64,000 nucleotides of DNA from contig NZ_CP036501.1 in NCBI RefSeq assembly GCF_026230195.1, positions 310,001 to 374,000 of the forward strand, written 5' to 3'. The position numbers and the translations under genes are program-made. The stretch is from Candidatus Paraluminiphilus aquimaris (GTDB lineage Bacteria; Pseudomonadota; Gammaproteobacteria; Pseudomonadales; Halieaceae). Under the pieces are notes generated by a model. The model did no database searches and had not been told where the DNA came from. It saw only the letters and a program-made list of their open reading frames with translations. Each line of letters begins with the position of its first letter. Position 1 is the first letter of the stretch. Positions 52,104 through 62,008 of the stretch are shown piece by piece.

Positions 52104-54740
52104 TTACTCGTTATCCATCGCTCGATCAATATTCATCACCAGCAACTTGGCATGCGCTTGGGAGACCCGATCTCCGCGGCGCTTGTTCGCTAACTGCTCT
52201 CGTAGCTCTGACAAGGTCAAAACCGCCAGTGCTTGTGCGGTGCTGTGATACTTCGATGCACCTTCCTCACTCGCCATCATGGCAAGGCGATCAACATACT
52301 CGACCTGTAAGTTACGACGGAAGCTGTTAACGCTGCCGCGTGCATCCGCTGCAAATACCGCATCGGTGAGGTCTTCGAATACCTCTACCAATGGGTATTC
52401 ATTTCCATAAAGCTCAGTATCTGTGATTCGCTTGAGGACAGTGGAGTTCAGTAAGTGATCGAACACGCGCTTTTGCGAAGACAATACTGCGCGATGGATT
52501 TTAGGGTCTTCCGTACTACCACCGTGCTCAAAGCCGCGACGCTCAGGTGCCGCCTGGCGCCATAGCGCGCCATCGATCTCAAAGGCCTCCGGGCTAAACA
52601 GCTGATCACTAAGTGCTGCCATCGCCGCTTTTTGACGCTCCCGCTCAACAGGCCTGAAGGGCTCCGTCGCACCTTCTTGTCCAACTACGGCCCGGTCGAC
52701 GTACACACCGCCAATCCATCGCGAAATCACGCCCGCATTTGTACCCCAAAGACGAACCAGCAAGGCCACACCATCGACCACATCCTCGTAGGAGTCACCC
52801 TCATCGGGTGTCCACTTTGCTGTCTTGTTCAACGTGTCGTGCATAAGCTTCATTTGAGTCGACGCGTAAGCAATCGAGTCAGAGCTGTTGTCATAAATAT
52901 TGACGCGCGGGTCCATACCTCTGCCCGGGCTGCGCATGTCATCGGCGTCGTTACCAAATGACAAAGCATGTTCGGTTGACCGCGCTGCAATTGCCTCGAG
53001 TCGCTCAACTTCTCTGTCAGCGTTCGATAAACCGGGCGAGTAGGCGTATTCGATGTACCAATCGTCATAAGGTCCCGGCGCAATGGTGTAGAACAGTGTT
53101 TGATCATCGCGGTCAGGGGCATAATTCACTGCGGGATAGTCCATCACTGAGCCCGAAATAACACCCGACTCAAGTACCTCTGGGTCCGCGAGTTGCGCGG
53201 GACTGAGCAGTTGAGTGGCCTTCATATTGTGGTTCATACCCAGTGTGTGGCCCAACTCATGAAGAATCAGGTAGTACAGGCGATCGCGCTTGAGCTGTTC
53301 CTCGATGTCCGCATCACCACCGTCCATTTGAAGGGCGATATCAGCCATGAGCCCGCCCTCGGCGATTGCATGTCCAACAGAACAAAGGCGCGCGTCGTGA
53401 CCACCCAGCATCATGGGCTCCACAGCCTCACCTTGGATCAACTCGCGCGTTAGCTTTGAGCGATTAAGGAAGGAGTACTCGAGCATGATGTCGGCACCGA
53501 GTAGCTGACCGGTTCGCGGATTAGAAAAGCTCGGTCCATACCCACCAAACGGGGGTCGTGGCGATGAAGTCCAACGCAATACGTTGTAGCGAATATCACC
53601 CGCGTCCCAGTCAGCGTCGTCGGGCTGTACTTTAACGACCATAGCGTTGCTGAACCCTGCGTGCTCAAACGCCTTATTCCACTCGAGCGCCGCTCCCATA
53701 ATCAGGTCACGCCATTCGATAGGGGTCGTGTTTTCAATCCACCACGTTATCGGCTCAACGGGGTCTGATATCTCAGCCGAGGGATCCTTCTTCACCAAAT
53801 GCCAGCGCTCCAGTAAATCGCGGTAGGGTGCTGAATCAGTGGAGGTAAGATCTGTTACCTGTACGTTAAACGATCCGAGTCTCGCATCAGCGAAGCGAGG
53901 CTGGTAATCGTTCTCTGGCACTTCTATCCACGTATGGCGGACGGTGATAGATACGTTGCGTGCATCGGTTACCGCATCGCTCCCGCCACGCTTAGGCTTG
54001 GGATTGTTAAACACATACTCGACTTCAACCGCTGTATTTTCGGGGTAGTTACGCAAGTCAAGAATTTGGCTCTTTTCCGGATCCAAGCCGCCAAGCGTAA
54101 AGCGATCACCCGGATCATCACCGCCGTAGTAAGTGACATTGGCAAATGCCTCAGACAAGAAAAGCGCGTCTGAGTCGATTAAGACCTCGCCGGTTTCCTC
54201 GTTCTCGGCAGCAATCGCGGTGACTGCCAACACGGCTCGCGAAATATTAGCCTGTGATGCCCTCGAGATAGCGTTATCAGGGTCAAAATAGTAGGCCGTG
54301 TTCTGCCGAACGAACTGTAATTTGTCGAATCGTCGCTCGATGGTGAAGATGTATTGATCGCCGTAGGAGCCCGTGAAAGCACCGGCATCGGTGACACCAT
54401 TCATGGTGTGCTTGAAGTAAATGAACTCACTATTGAGCTGGTCGCCTTGAAGCAGCATTTTAGTGGCGCCGGTTTTGGGGTCGCGAAAAAGCGTAAATAG
54501 CCCGTCGATTCGGTCCATCTCCTCGGTGAGCTCGGCGATGGTTTTGGGCTTTTCCTCTTCCTCTTCTTCACCCGCTTCGGATTCCGCCTCATCATCAGAG
54601 GCCTTCTCCGACACTTCTTCGGCCTTCACATCAGGTGTTTCACCGCCCTCGGGCGTGTCGTGCGCCAGCGCGTTAACTGACAGTGTTAACGACAGCGGTA
54701 AGACGAGCAGCAAGAGCTTCCACAGGTCAGTACGGTTCAT
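52104..54740 (-). CDS. Secreted zinc metalloprotease (DUF5117/DUF4953 type)
   Basis: An 878-residue exported protein. The signal peptide (LLLLVLPLSLTLSVNALA) is followed by an acidic low-complexity stretch (about residues 35-60, rich in Glu and Asp). The catalytic motif HELGHTLGMNH (HExxHxxGxxH) lies near the middle. The order N-terminal domain, metzincin-like domain and C-terminal helical domain matches the DUF5118/DUF5117/DUF4953 architecture. ATG 54740 has AAGGAAT upstream; an earlier ATG at 54851 lacks both signal logic and a ribosome site. It digests protein outside the cell, or processes envelope proteins. Confidence 0.88.
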   Translation of the reverse strand: MNRTDLWKLLLLVLPLSLTLSVNALAHDTPEGGETPDVKAEEVSEKASDDEAESEAGEEEEEEKPKTIAELTEEMDRIDGLFTLFRDPKTGATKMLLQGDQLNSEFIYFKHTMNGVTDAGAFTGSYGDQYIFTIERRFDKLQFVRQNTAYYFDPDNAISRASQANISRAVLAVTAIAAENEETGEVLIDSDALFLSEAFANVTYYGGDDPGDRFTLGGLDPEKSQILDLRNYPENTAVEVEYVFNNPKPKRGGSDAVTDARNVSITVRHTWIEVPENDYQPRFADARLGSFNVQVTDLTSTDSAPYRDLLERWHLVKKDPSAEISDPVEPITWWIENTTPIEWRDLIMGAALEWNKAFEHAGFSNAMVVKVQPDDADWDAGDIRYNVLRWTSSPRPPFGGYGPSFSNPRTGQLLGADIMLEYSFLNRSKLTRELIQGEAVEPMMLGGHDARLCSVGHAIAEGGLMADIALQMDGGDADIEEQLKRDRLYYLILHELGHTLGMNHNMKATQLLSPAQLADPEVLESGVISGSVMDYPAVNYAPDRDDQTLFYTIAPGPYDDWYIEYAYSPGLSNADREVERLEAIAARSTEHALSFGNDADDMRSPGRGMDPRVNIYDNSSDSIAYASTQMKLMHDTLNKTAKWTPDEGDSYEDVVDGVALLVRLWGTNAGVISRWIGGVYVDRAVVGQEGATEPFRPVERERQKAAMAALSDQLFSPEAFEIDGALWRQAAPERRGFEHGGSTEDPKIHRAVLSSQKRVFDHLLNSTVLKRITDTELYGNEYPLVEVFEDLTDAVFAADARGSVNSFRRNLQVEYVDRLAMMASEEGASKYHSTAQALAVLTLSELREQLANKRRGDRVSQAHAKLLVMNIDRAMDNE

Positions 54741-54907
54741 TGTTATTCCTTGGTCATGCATGAGTGCAATCGATCTTTTTGAGTGCAGGAAAGATACTCT
54801 CAGCCACCGGTAGAAATCAAAAAAAACAGGTCTAAAAACGAATAAATCCATCGATTAAAACGCCACAAGAGCAGTACACTTTCATCAAACCACTCGGACA
54901 TTTAGCG

Positions 54908-55855
54908 ATGCGCGCGCTCTACCCTCCTCTACAACCCTCTCACAGCGGCTGGCTCGATGTGGGAGACGGTCATCAGGTGTATTTTGAGGAGTCGGGCAAC
55001 CCGAACGGCAAGCCCTGCATTTTTGTTCACGGTGGTCCTGGTGGGGGCTCATCTCCAGCGGCACGACAATTCTTTAACCCTGAACGCTATCGCATCATTC
55101 TCTTTGATCAACGCGGTTGCGGTCGGTCTCTGCCGCATGCGTCGCTGGACGCAAATACCACCTGGCATTTAATAGCCGACATGGAACAGCTCCGCGAGCA
55201 CCTCGGCATCGATCGTTGGCTCGTTTTCGGTGGCTCCTGGGGCAGTACGCTGAGCATTGCCTACGCGCAAACACACCCTGAGCGCGTTACCGAACTCGTT
55301 TTGAGAGGTATTTTCCTGCTACGCCCCGAGGAAATCAGATGGTTCTACCAGGAAGGTGCCAGCGCCATGTACCCGGACACCTGGCAGAACTACCTGGCCC
55401 CGATTCCCGAAGAAGAGCGTTCGGATCTTGTCAGTGCCTTTCACAAGCGCTTAACCAGTGATGATGAAGCCGTGCGTTTGGCTGCCGCGCGTGCATGGTC
55501 GGTATGGGAAGCATCGACGAGTTTCCTGCACCAAAACAGTGACTTCATGGAACAGTTAGATGAGCCAGAGGCAGCACTTGCGATGGCGCGTATCGAGTGC
55601 CATTACTTTGTGAATGGCGGCTTTTTTGAAACACCTAATCAACTCCTCGAAAATATCGATTCGATTCGCCATATACCCACCGAGATCGTTCAGGGTCGTT
55701 ACGATGTTGTCTGCCCGCCGACCACCGCTTGGGCGCTGCACGAGGCTTGGCCCGAGGCGACGTTTACCCTGGTTCAAAATGCGGGGCACTCGGCTTTTGA
55801 TCCTGCGAATGCCCGTGCGCTGATTGCAGCCACAGATCGATTTGCCGATCGTTAA
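54908..55855 (+). CDS. pip: Proline iminopeptidase
   Basis: A 315-residue alpha/beta-hydrolase releasing N-terminal proline from peptides. HGGPGGGSS near the N-terminus, the DQRGCGRS motif, the nucleophile in GGSWGSTLS, the Asp in GRYDVVCPP and His in NAGHSAFDP are all present. Length is that of bacterial Pip. It fits the peptidases in this part of the window. It is divergent from the metalloprotease gene with about 170 bases between starts. Confidence 0.96.
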   Translation: MRALYPPLQPSHSGWLDVGDGHQVYFEESGNPNGKPCIFVHGGPGGGSSPAARQFFNPERYRIILFDQRGCGRSLPHASLDANTTWHLIADMEQLREHLGIDRWLVFGGSWGSTLSIAYAQTHPERVTELVLRGIFLLRPEEIRWFYQEGASAMYPDTWQNYLAPIPEEERSDLVSAFHKRLTSDDEAVRLAAARAWSVWEASTSFLHQNSDFMEQLDEPEAALAMARIECHYFVNGGFFETPNQLLENIDSIRHIPTEIVQGRYDVVCPPTTAWALHEAWPEATFTLVQNAGHSAFDPANARALIAATDRFADR

Positions 55856-55887
55856 CGCTGAGCCTTTTATGGATACAAAATACTGTC

Positions 55888-56664
55888 TCAGCTCACAGGC
55901 TTGATCGAGCGCACCGCGACGAAACTTTTAATGAGTCGGTCAATAGGCTCGCTGCCACCCCAATCGTCCTCGTAAAGGCCTGCAATTAAAAACCCGGCAT
56001 CGAGCTGTCCGCCAAGCTGATCGTCGAGCGAGTGCACGAACTCAATCGGCGCGTGGTCACCGAACCATTGCGCGCGATCCGCCTCACTCACTTTGAGATC
56101 GGAATGTGGCATCGAAAACTTCAGCTGAAAAATACCTTGCTTATCAAGCGCTGGGTCAAAAAGTCCATGAAAGGGCTGAACAAACCCACTTACGATTGAG
56201 CCGCCCGGGCGAAGTACGCGGTAGGCTTCCTGCCAAATAGGTCGGATTGCCTCGGCAAAACAGTTCGAACAGGGGTGGAAAATAAAATCAAACGCCTCAT
56301 CGTCGAAGCATGCTAGATCCGCCATATCGCCCTCTATGGTCTCTAATGACAGCCCTTCACGGCGGGCGACAAATTGATCTTGCTCAAGCTGTTTGGCTGA
56401 GGCGTCAAAAACGGTCACCTCTGCACCTGCCGCCGCCAAGATTGGACCTTGTTGCCCGCCACCAGAGGAAAGGCAGAGTAGGCGACAGCCCCGCAGGTCA
56501 GGAAACCAGGTATGAGGGACCGGCAGCGAGGGCGTGAGCAGAACCTGCCAGTCTCCCTCACGCGCCCGCTTAATGTCGTCAGAACTCACGGGAACAGTCC
56601 ATCGATTTCCCGACTCAACCAGCTCATCCCAAGCGCGTCGATTAAACTCGAAAATAGTCACCAC
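55888..56664 (-). CDS. Class I SAM-dependent methyltransferase
   Basis: A 258-residue Rossmann-fold methyltransferase. Motif I is LLCLSSGGGQQGP, motif II EVTVFDASAKQLEQ, and motif III FDFIFHPCSNC; a GG-rich VLRPGGSIVSG follows. The substrate is not recognised. The start is GTG 56664 (or GTG 56661). The downstream neighbour upstream of it on the same strand, the FMN dehydrogenase, is 24 bases away, so they may share a transcript. Confidence 0.88.
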   Translation of the reverse strand: MVTIFEFNRRAWDELVESGNRWTVPVSSDDIKRAREGDWQVLLTPSLPVPHTWFPDLRGCRLLCLSSGGGQQGPILAAAGAEVTVFDASAKQLEQDQFVARREGLSLETIEGDMADLACFDDEAFDFIFHPCSNCFAEAIRPIWQEAYRVLRPGGSIVSGFVQPFHGLFDPALDKQGIFQLKFSMPHSDLKVSEADRAQWFGDHAPIEFVHSLDDQLGGQLDAGFLIAGLYEDDWGGSEPIDRLIKSFVAVRSIKPVS

Positions 56665-56688
56665 AAGCTTTGCACTCTTTAACGCGCC

Positions 56689-57837
56689 CTACCGGTAGCG
56701 CAAATTATCTCTGCTGAGCTCGCTGAGGTGTTTGACGCCCATTAAGCGCATATCGCGCTCGATCTCTGCACGCAGGTTACCCAATGCGCGCTCGACGCCG
56801 GGCTGCCCTGCAGCGGCTAAGGCGTATAAATAAAGTCGACCACCCGATACCGCCTTGGCGCCTACCGACAGCGCTTTCAACACGTGAGTACCGCGTTGAA
56901 TACCCCCCTCACAAATAACATCAATTTTGTCGCCCACGGCATCACAAATTTCAGCCAGTTGATCGAAGGGGGCGCGCGACCCATCGAGCTGACGCCCACC
57001 ATGATTTGAGACCATAATCCCGGTACAACCAATATCGACCGCACGCTTGGCATCCTCCACTGACATGATGCCCTTGAGTGCGAACTGACCGTTCCACTGC
57101 GCGCAGAGTTTTTCCGCGTCCTTCCAGGACATCGTTGGATCGAGCATGCTTGAAAAATACTCACCAACAGAAACAGCCACATTCGTCCCTTGATCGACAT
57201 GCCCGGAAAGATGCGGCATATCAAATTTTTCTTTGGTAAAGAAATTCCATGCCCAGGCGGGATGCGTTGCAAAACTCCAGGCGGACTGAAGATTTAGTTT
57301 CGGTGGGGAGGTGAAACCGGTCCGTAAATCTCGTTCGCGGTTACCACCGGTAATCGTATCTACCGTGAGGGCCATCACATTGAAGTTAGCGGCTCGCGCC
57401 CGTTCAAGTAGCGCGTCATTAAGCCCACGGTCTTTGTGAAAATAAAATTGAAACATCTTCGGCCCAGGCGCAAGCGCAGCAATCTCCTCGACCGCAACCG
57501 TTGCCAAGGAAGATACGCCGAACATCGTTCCAAACTCAGTCGCGGCCCTACCCACCGCGCGCTCACCGTCATGATGGAACAAACGCTGAAGCGCTGTGGG
57601 CGCACAGTAGAGGGGCATATCGAGCTTCTGTCCCATAACGGTGACAGACATATCGACCGCGTCGACCCCATTTAAAACATTGGGGACTAAATCGACGGTC
57701 TCGTAAGCCTCAGTGTTGCGTCGGTAAGTGACTTCATCATCAGCGGCACCATCAATGTAGTGGAAAATCGGACCGGGTAGCCGTTTTTTGGCCAGGCGCC
57801 TAAAGTCGGCAAAATTATGACAGTCCGTTAATCGCAT
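56689..57837 (-). CDS. FMN-dependent alpha-hydroxy acid dehydrogenase (LldD-like)
   Basis: A 382-residue TIM-barrel flavoenzyme. The active-site His and Arg are in MVSNHGGRQLDGSRAP, and FFHHDGERAV-like and VVALTVDTITGGNRERDLR-type segments carry the FMN site (see LTVDTITGGNRERDLR). It would oxidise L-lactate or a related 2-hydroxy acid with a quinone or oxygen acceptor. AGGAAAG precedes ATG 57837. It is followed within 24 bases by the methyltransferase gene. The substrate within the family is not decided. Confidence 0.92.
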   Translation of the reverse strand: MRLTDCHNFADFRRLAKKRLPGPIFHYIDGAADDEVTYRRNTEAYETVDLVPNVLNGVDAVDMSVTVMGQKLDMPLYCAPTALQRLFHHDGERAVGRAATEFGTMFGVSSLATVAVEEIAALAPGPKMFQFYFHKDRGLNDALLERARAANFNVMALTVDTITGGNRERDLRTGFTSPPKLNLQSAWSFATHPAWAWNFFTKEKFDMPHLSGHVDQGTNVAVSVGEYFSSMLDPTMSWKDAEKLCAQWNGQFALKGIMSVEDAKRAVDIGCTGIMVSNHGGRQLDGSRAPFDQLAEICDAVGDKIDVICEGGIQRGTHVLKALSVGAKAVSGGRLYLYALAAAGQPGVERALGNLRAEIERDMRLMGVKHLSELSRDNLRYR

Positions 57838-58003
57838 GACGCTTTCCTATTTACTGTGCTGATCCGTTTACAGCGCGGCACTATTTTCAATGCAGCCGTT
57901 GCACGGCATGATAAAACACTTACAGCGCATCGTACCGTAAAGCTCAAAAGCCGCAGTTTGTGAGTAGGCTACGTATCCCATCGATGATAGGAAAGAGATC
58001 ACC

Positions 58004-60868
58004 ATGCTAATGATTAGAAACCTGCTACTCGCCTTTGTTACGGCCGTCCTTACCCAGAATGCATGGGCGGGCTTGCTTATGAAACCAACGGCGGACCCAG
58101 ACCTCGTATACGATGGGAACATTCTTGAGGGAACTTACTCAGACACCGTCTCAGACCCTGCGACGTTCCTCGGATTTGAAGCGGGTCAACGCGTTGCCAA
58201 TCCGGCACAAATCACTGCAGCAATCATGGCATGGCAGGGTCAGTCAGATCGGCTCAAAGTTATCGAATACGCCCAAACTCACGAGGGTCGGCCGCTTTTC
58301 GCAGTCTTTATCTCATCGCCCACAAACCTAGCCCGACTCGACGATATTGAAGCGCAAATTAATAAATTGGCGGACGCCAGAACCCTCGATAATACAGAGG
58401 CTAACGCCATCATAGAGTCGCTACCTGCCGTCGCTTGGATGGCATATTCGATTCATGGCAACGAGACGTCGGGCGCTGACGCTGCGCTAGCAAGTATTTA
58501 CCATCTGATTGCGAGTACCGATGACGATACCGCATCGATGCTCGACAACATGATCGTCGTCATCGACCCCATGATGAACCCAGACGGGCGAGCACGTTTT
58601 GCGAAATCACTCGAGCAATACCGCGGTACCGCGCCCAATGTGGATGATCAGTCCCTTCTTCACACCGGAGACTGGCCTTTTGGACGAACCAATCACTACC
58701 TTTTTGACCTCAACCGAGATTTTTTCTTGCTGACCCAGCCTGAAACACAGGGGCGCGTTGCCCTGATTAATTCATGGCGCCCGCAGCTCATTATCGATGG
58801 ACACGAAATGGGTTCGCAGAGCACCTTTTTGATGGGGCCACCGCGAGAGCCTCTCAACGCTAATATCGACAACGACCTGCAGAAATGGGCTCGCGTGTTC
58901 TCTGAAGAGCAAGGCGCGGCGTTTGATGACCGTGCTTGGCGCTATTTCACCGGTGAGTGGTTCGAGAACTGGTATCCCGGGTACTCCAACTACGCTGAGT
59001 ATCGCGGCAGCATGCATATCTTGTATGAGCAATCTCGTATGGCAGAGGACGGCGTCCGCCGCCCGGAGGGCACGGTGCAGACCTACATGGAGTCAGTGCA
59101 TCACCAATTCGTGAGTACCATGGCTAATCTCGCCTCGCTCCAGACCCACTCACAGGCCATGTACAGAGACTACTGGGATGGCCGAAAGTACAACGTTTCC
59201 GCAAAGAGTGAGTTTGCCAATCGAAGCTACGTCTTTTTAGCCAATGAAAACCACGGACGAATGAATGCCTTGGTCGATCGATTAGAGGCTCAGGGCATCG
59301 AGCTTTTTACCAACAAGTCGCCGATCAAGGTCGACTCAGCGATAACCCAGCTAGGAGAGACGAAAAAGCAATTTGAAATCCCAGCCGGCAGTCTCATTGT
59401 TCCCAACCGCCAACCGGATGCTCCGCTTGTTGCGGCGATTTTGGAGTTTGATGCCGACGTTAAAAAGTCTGTTCTCATTGAAGAGCGCCAACGTACGCTT
59501 CGCGATGGCTCCTCGTTGATGTATGACACTACCGCTTGGAACTTCAGCATGATGTTTGGACTTCCATCCGTTACGGTGCCGACACACCTATCCAAGGGCC
59601 TCTCTCCCTGGCAGTCCCACACACCGATGCAGTCGGTCGACGAAGCAGCCATCGCCTGGGCGGTAAGTGGCGAGGATGATCGTTCCGTGGCATTTGCCGC
59701 AAGACTCATGGAACAAGGCGTAAAGGTTCGTGTGATCGACAAAGCAACAGCGCTGTCAGATCAAGCTCTCCCTCGGGGTACTGTCTTCGTCACCGCCATG
59801 GATAACCCGAAAAGTGAGAACTTAGTCGAACTCATAAGCGCTGAGGCGAAAATGCTGAATATCGACCTCGTCTCAGTGGGCTCAGGCTATGGTGCCGGTG
59901 ACTTACCTGACTGGGGAGGCGCGCATTTCCGTCTTCTCACGCAACCACAAATCGCCATTCTCAGTCAGCAGGGCTTCAGCAGTTATGACGTCGGCTCGAG
60001 CTGGTGGGCCATCGACACTCACCTCGGCATTCGTCACAGCCAGATTGATACAGCGTACTTGTCGCGCGCAGATCTGAGGCGCTACAACACTATCGTGATG
60101 CCCAACGGCTATCGCCCAATGAATAGTGCCGAAACGAGTGCGCTCAAAGACTGGGTTAAACAAGGCGGTACGCTGATTGCGCATGACAACAGTGCAGCTC
60201 AGATAGCGCGAGATAACGGTATCGGACAAGTGCGCTCTATCGGTGATGTGCTCGACAGCGCGCAGGACTACGACATCGCATTACAACGCGAGCGTCTCTC
60301 AACAAGTGATCAACTCGACATGGCGGCCGTCAGTGCGCACAACGTCAGTACCGTAGTCGATTACCCTTGGGAGCAAGGTGCAAAGGCCTTATCAGCCGAC
60401 GAACTAAAGCGGCGTGAAGCTTGGCAGAAGCGCTTTATGCCCTCAGGGGCCATGGTCGCAGGTCAAGTCGACATCCTGCACTGGATGAGCTTTGGATCAC
60501 CCGAGATGTTGCCGCTACTTTACGAAAATCAACCCGCATTGATGACCAAAGGCAGTCAACAAGCGGTCGTTCGTGTCGGCGTTATGACCAAAGACCCCAG
60601 TGCTCGCGAGGCGCAAGCCATTAATTGGTCAACCGTCCCGGAGGGTCACGCGCTCACAGTCAGGATGAGTGGATTGATTTGGCCTGAAGCTGCGTCGCGA
60701 ATCGCGAACTCGGCATACGTCACCCGAGAGCGCGTAGGTAAAGGCCAAGTTATTTTGTTCTCAGGCCAGCCCAATTTCCGAGGCTCGACTCGTGGCGTCG
60801 GTCGAATCTGGCTAAATGCCTTGGTCTACGGTGCAGGCCTTGGCACCTCTGCCAAAGTAGCGCTCTAG
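58004..60868 (+). CDS. Secreted M14-family zinc carboxypeptidase (second)
   Basis: A 954-residue exported protein with a signal peptide ending at NAWAG. The metal site is in YSIHGNETSGAD and the distal His in IIDGHEMGSQS; DLNRDFF carries the Asn-Arg pair and the catalytic Glu lies in ILYEQSRMAED. As in the protein at 44.0 kb, a C-terminal domain (TIVMPNGYRPMNSAE, KQGGTLIAHDNSA) resembles a class I glutamine amidotransferase/DJ-1 fold. The two proteins are paralogs with the same domain order. AGGAAAGAGA precedes ATG 58004. Confidence 0.9.
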   Translation: MLMIRNLLLAFVTAVLTQNAWAGLLMKPTADPDLVYDGNILEGTYSDTVSDPATFLGFEAGQRVANPAQITAAIMAWQGQSDRLKVIEYAQTHEGRPLFAVFISSPTNLARLDDIEAQINKLADARTLDNTEANAIIESLPAVAWMAYSIHGNETSGADAALASIYHLIASTDDDTASMLDNMIVVIDPMMNPDGRARFAKSLEQYRGTAPNVDDQSLLHTGDWPFGRTNHYLFDLNRDFFLLTQPETQGRVALINSWRPQLIIDGHEMGSQSTFLMGPPREPLNANIDNDLQKWARVFSEEQGAAFDDRAWRYFTGEWFENWYPGYSNYAEYRGSMHILYEQSRMAEDGVRRPEGTVQTYMESVHHQFVSTMANLASLQTHSQAMYRDYWDGRKYNVSAKSEFANRSYVFLANENHGRMNALVDRLEAQGIELFTNKSPIKVDSAITQLGETKKQFEIPAGSLIVPNRQPDAPLVAAILEFDADVKKSVLIEERQRTLRDGSSLMYDTTAWNFSMMFGLPSVTVPTHLSKGLSPWQSHTPMQSVDEAAIAWAVSGEDDRSVAFAARLMEQGVKVRVIDKATALSDQALPRGTVFVTAMDNPKSENLVELISAEAKMLNIDLVSVGSGYGAGDLPDWGGAHFRLLTQPQIAILSQQGFSSYDVGSSWWAIDTHLGIRHSQIDTAYLSRADLRRYNTIVMPNGYRPMNSAETSALKDWVKQGGTLIAHDNSAAQIARDNGIGQVRSIGDVLDSAQDYDIALQRERLSTSDQLDMAAVSAHNVSTVVDYPWEQGAKALSADELKRREAWQKRFMPSGAMVAGQVDILHWMSFGSPEMLPLLYENQPALMTKGSQQAVVRVGVMTKDPSAREAQAINWSTVPEGHALTVRMSGLIWPEAASRIANSAYVTRERVGKGQVILFSGQPNFRGSTRGVGRIWLNALVYGAGLGTSAKVAL

Positions 60869-60902
60869 TCGATGCCCCCGTCAAAGAGAATTCGGCGTTG
60901 CA

Positions 60903-60920
60903 ATTCAAGCGCGCTTGAAT
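60903..60920. promoter_or_regulatory. 18-base perfect palindrome, candidate operator
   Basis: ATTCAAGCGCGCTTGAAT is a perfect palindrome 86 bases upstream of the HSD10-type dehydrogenase gene. A second, smaller inverted repeat, TGAGTG-TCAT-CACTCA (60943-60958), lies 22 bases further on. Both sit where a promoter operator would be. The protein that binds is unknown; a TetR-type regulator of acyl-CoA or fatty-acid genes is plausible. Confidence 0.5.
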
Positions 60921-61005
60921 GACCCTGCGGGGTACTAAAAAATGAGTGTCATCACTCAGAAAAATACAAGATCACACTGTTAAGCACACTATAAGGAGAA
61001 GCGGT

Positions 61006-61785
61006 ATGCCGCGAGTAAATTTAGAAGGAAGCTCTTCCATCGTAACCGGGGGCGCCTCGGGAATTGGAGAGGCTTGCGCGCGACAATTGGCAGAGCTCGG
61101 CTCAAAAGTTGTTGTTGCCGACCTTAACGAAGAGCGCGGCACAAAAGTCGCTGACGAAATCGGTGGTAAGTTTGTTAAGTGCGATGTCTCCAGCATCGAA
61201 GACGCCGACGCAGCCATTGCCGCTGCAGCGGAGATGGGTCCATTGCGTGCCTGTGTGAATTCAGCGGGCCTCGGCGCAGCCGGTCGCACAGTGAGTCGCG
61301 ACGGTGAGCCCTTCCCACTTGATAAGTTCAGCTTTGTCATCAAGGTAAACCTAATCGGGACCTTTAACATGCTGAGCCGTGCGGCGGCTGAAATGTCAAA
61401 GAACGAGCCACTCGATGATGACGGTGGGCGCGGTGCGATTGTAAACCTCGCTTCAGCAGCCGCTTTTGATGGCCAAATCGGGCAATGTGCTTATTCGGCC
61501 TCTAAAGCGGGTGTTGTTGGTATGGCACTCCCCATCGCACGCGACCTTGCTGCGGTTGGCGTTCGTGTGAATACGGTAGCACCGGGCCTGATCGATACAC
61601 CCATTTATGGCGAGGGCCCAGAATCGGAGGCGTTTAAAGCACACCTTGGTAAATCCGTTCTTTTTCCCAAGCGTCTGGGCTCCGCTGAAGAGTTAGCCTT
61701 TGCTGTCATGGACTGCATCACTAACCCTTACATGAACGCGGAAGTGATTCGATTGGATGGCGGCATCCGTATGCCACCCAAATAA
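61006..61785 (+). CDS. SDR-family 3-hydroxyacyl-CoA dehydrogenase (HSD17B10-like)
   Basis: A 259-residue SDR with the classical TGGASGIGEA cofactor motif, NSAG, catalytic Ser in NLASAAA, and AYSASKAG (Tyr-x3-Lys). The insert GPLRACVNSAGL and the C-terminal EVIRLDGGIRMPP fit the type 2 3-hydroxyacyl-CoA dehydrogenase/HSD10 group, which acts in branched-chain amino acid and fatty-acid beta-oxidation. AAGGAGAA precedes ATG 61006. A palindrome upstream and a terminator at 61.83 kb frame it as a single-gene unit. Confidence 0.9.
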   Translation: MPRVNLEGSSSIVTGGASGIGEACARQLAELGSKVVVADLNEERGTKVADEIGGKFVKCDVSSIEDADAAIAAAAEMGPLRACVNSAGLGAAGRTVSRDGEPFPLDKFSFVIKVNLIGTFNMLSRAAAEMSKNEPLDDDGGRGAIVNLASAAAFDGQIGQCAYSASKAGVVGMALPIARDLAAVGVRVNTVAPGLIDTPIYGEGPESEAFKAHLGKSVLFPKRLGSAEELAFAVMDCITNPYMNAEVIRLDGGIRMPPK

Positions 61786-61831
61786 GTCGGTATATCACCG
61801 GGATTCATCCCGCGTGAATCGCTGTTATTTG

Positions 61832-61870
61832 AAAAGCCCTTGGCCATAAACGCTGAGGGCTTTTTTTTCA
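61832..61870 (+). terminator. Rho-independent terminator
   Basis: AAAAGCCCT and AGGGCTTTT form a stem around a loop of about 14 bases, followed by a run of eight T. It lies about 50 bases after the stop of the HSD10-type gene and is the clearest terminator in the window. Confidence 0.85.
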
Positions 61871-62008
61871 TTGAGTGCCCATAAATCCGGTCATCTACTG
61901 GGTTTCTGCGGGTATTGGTAAAAATAACCAGAAAAACACCCGAATTTTCTCCGTCAGGAAACGGCCATTTGCGGTCTAAGCCCGTACTATTTAACGCAAT
62001 AAGTCACA

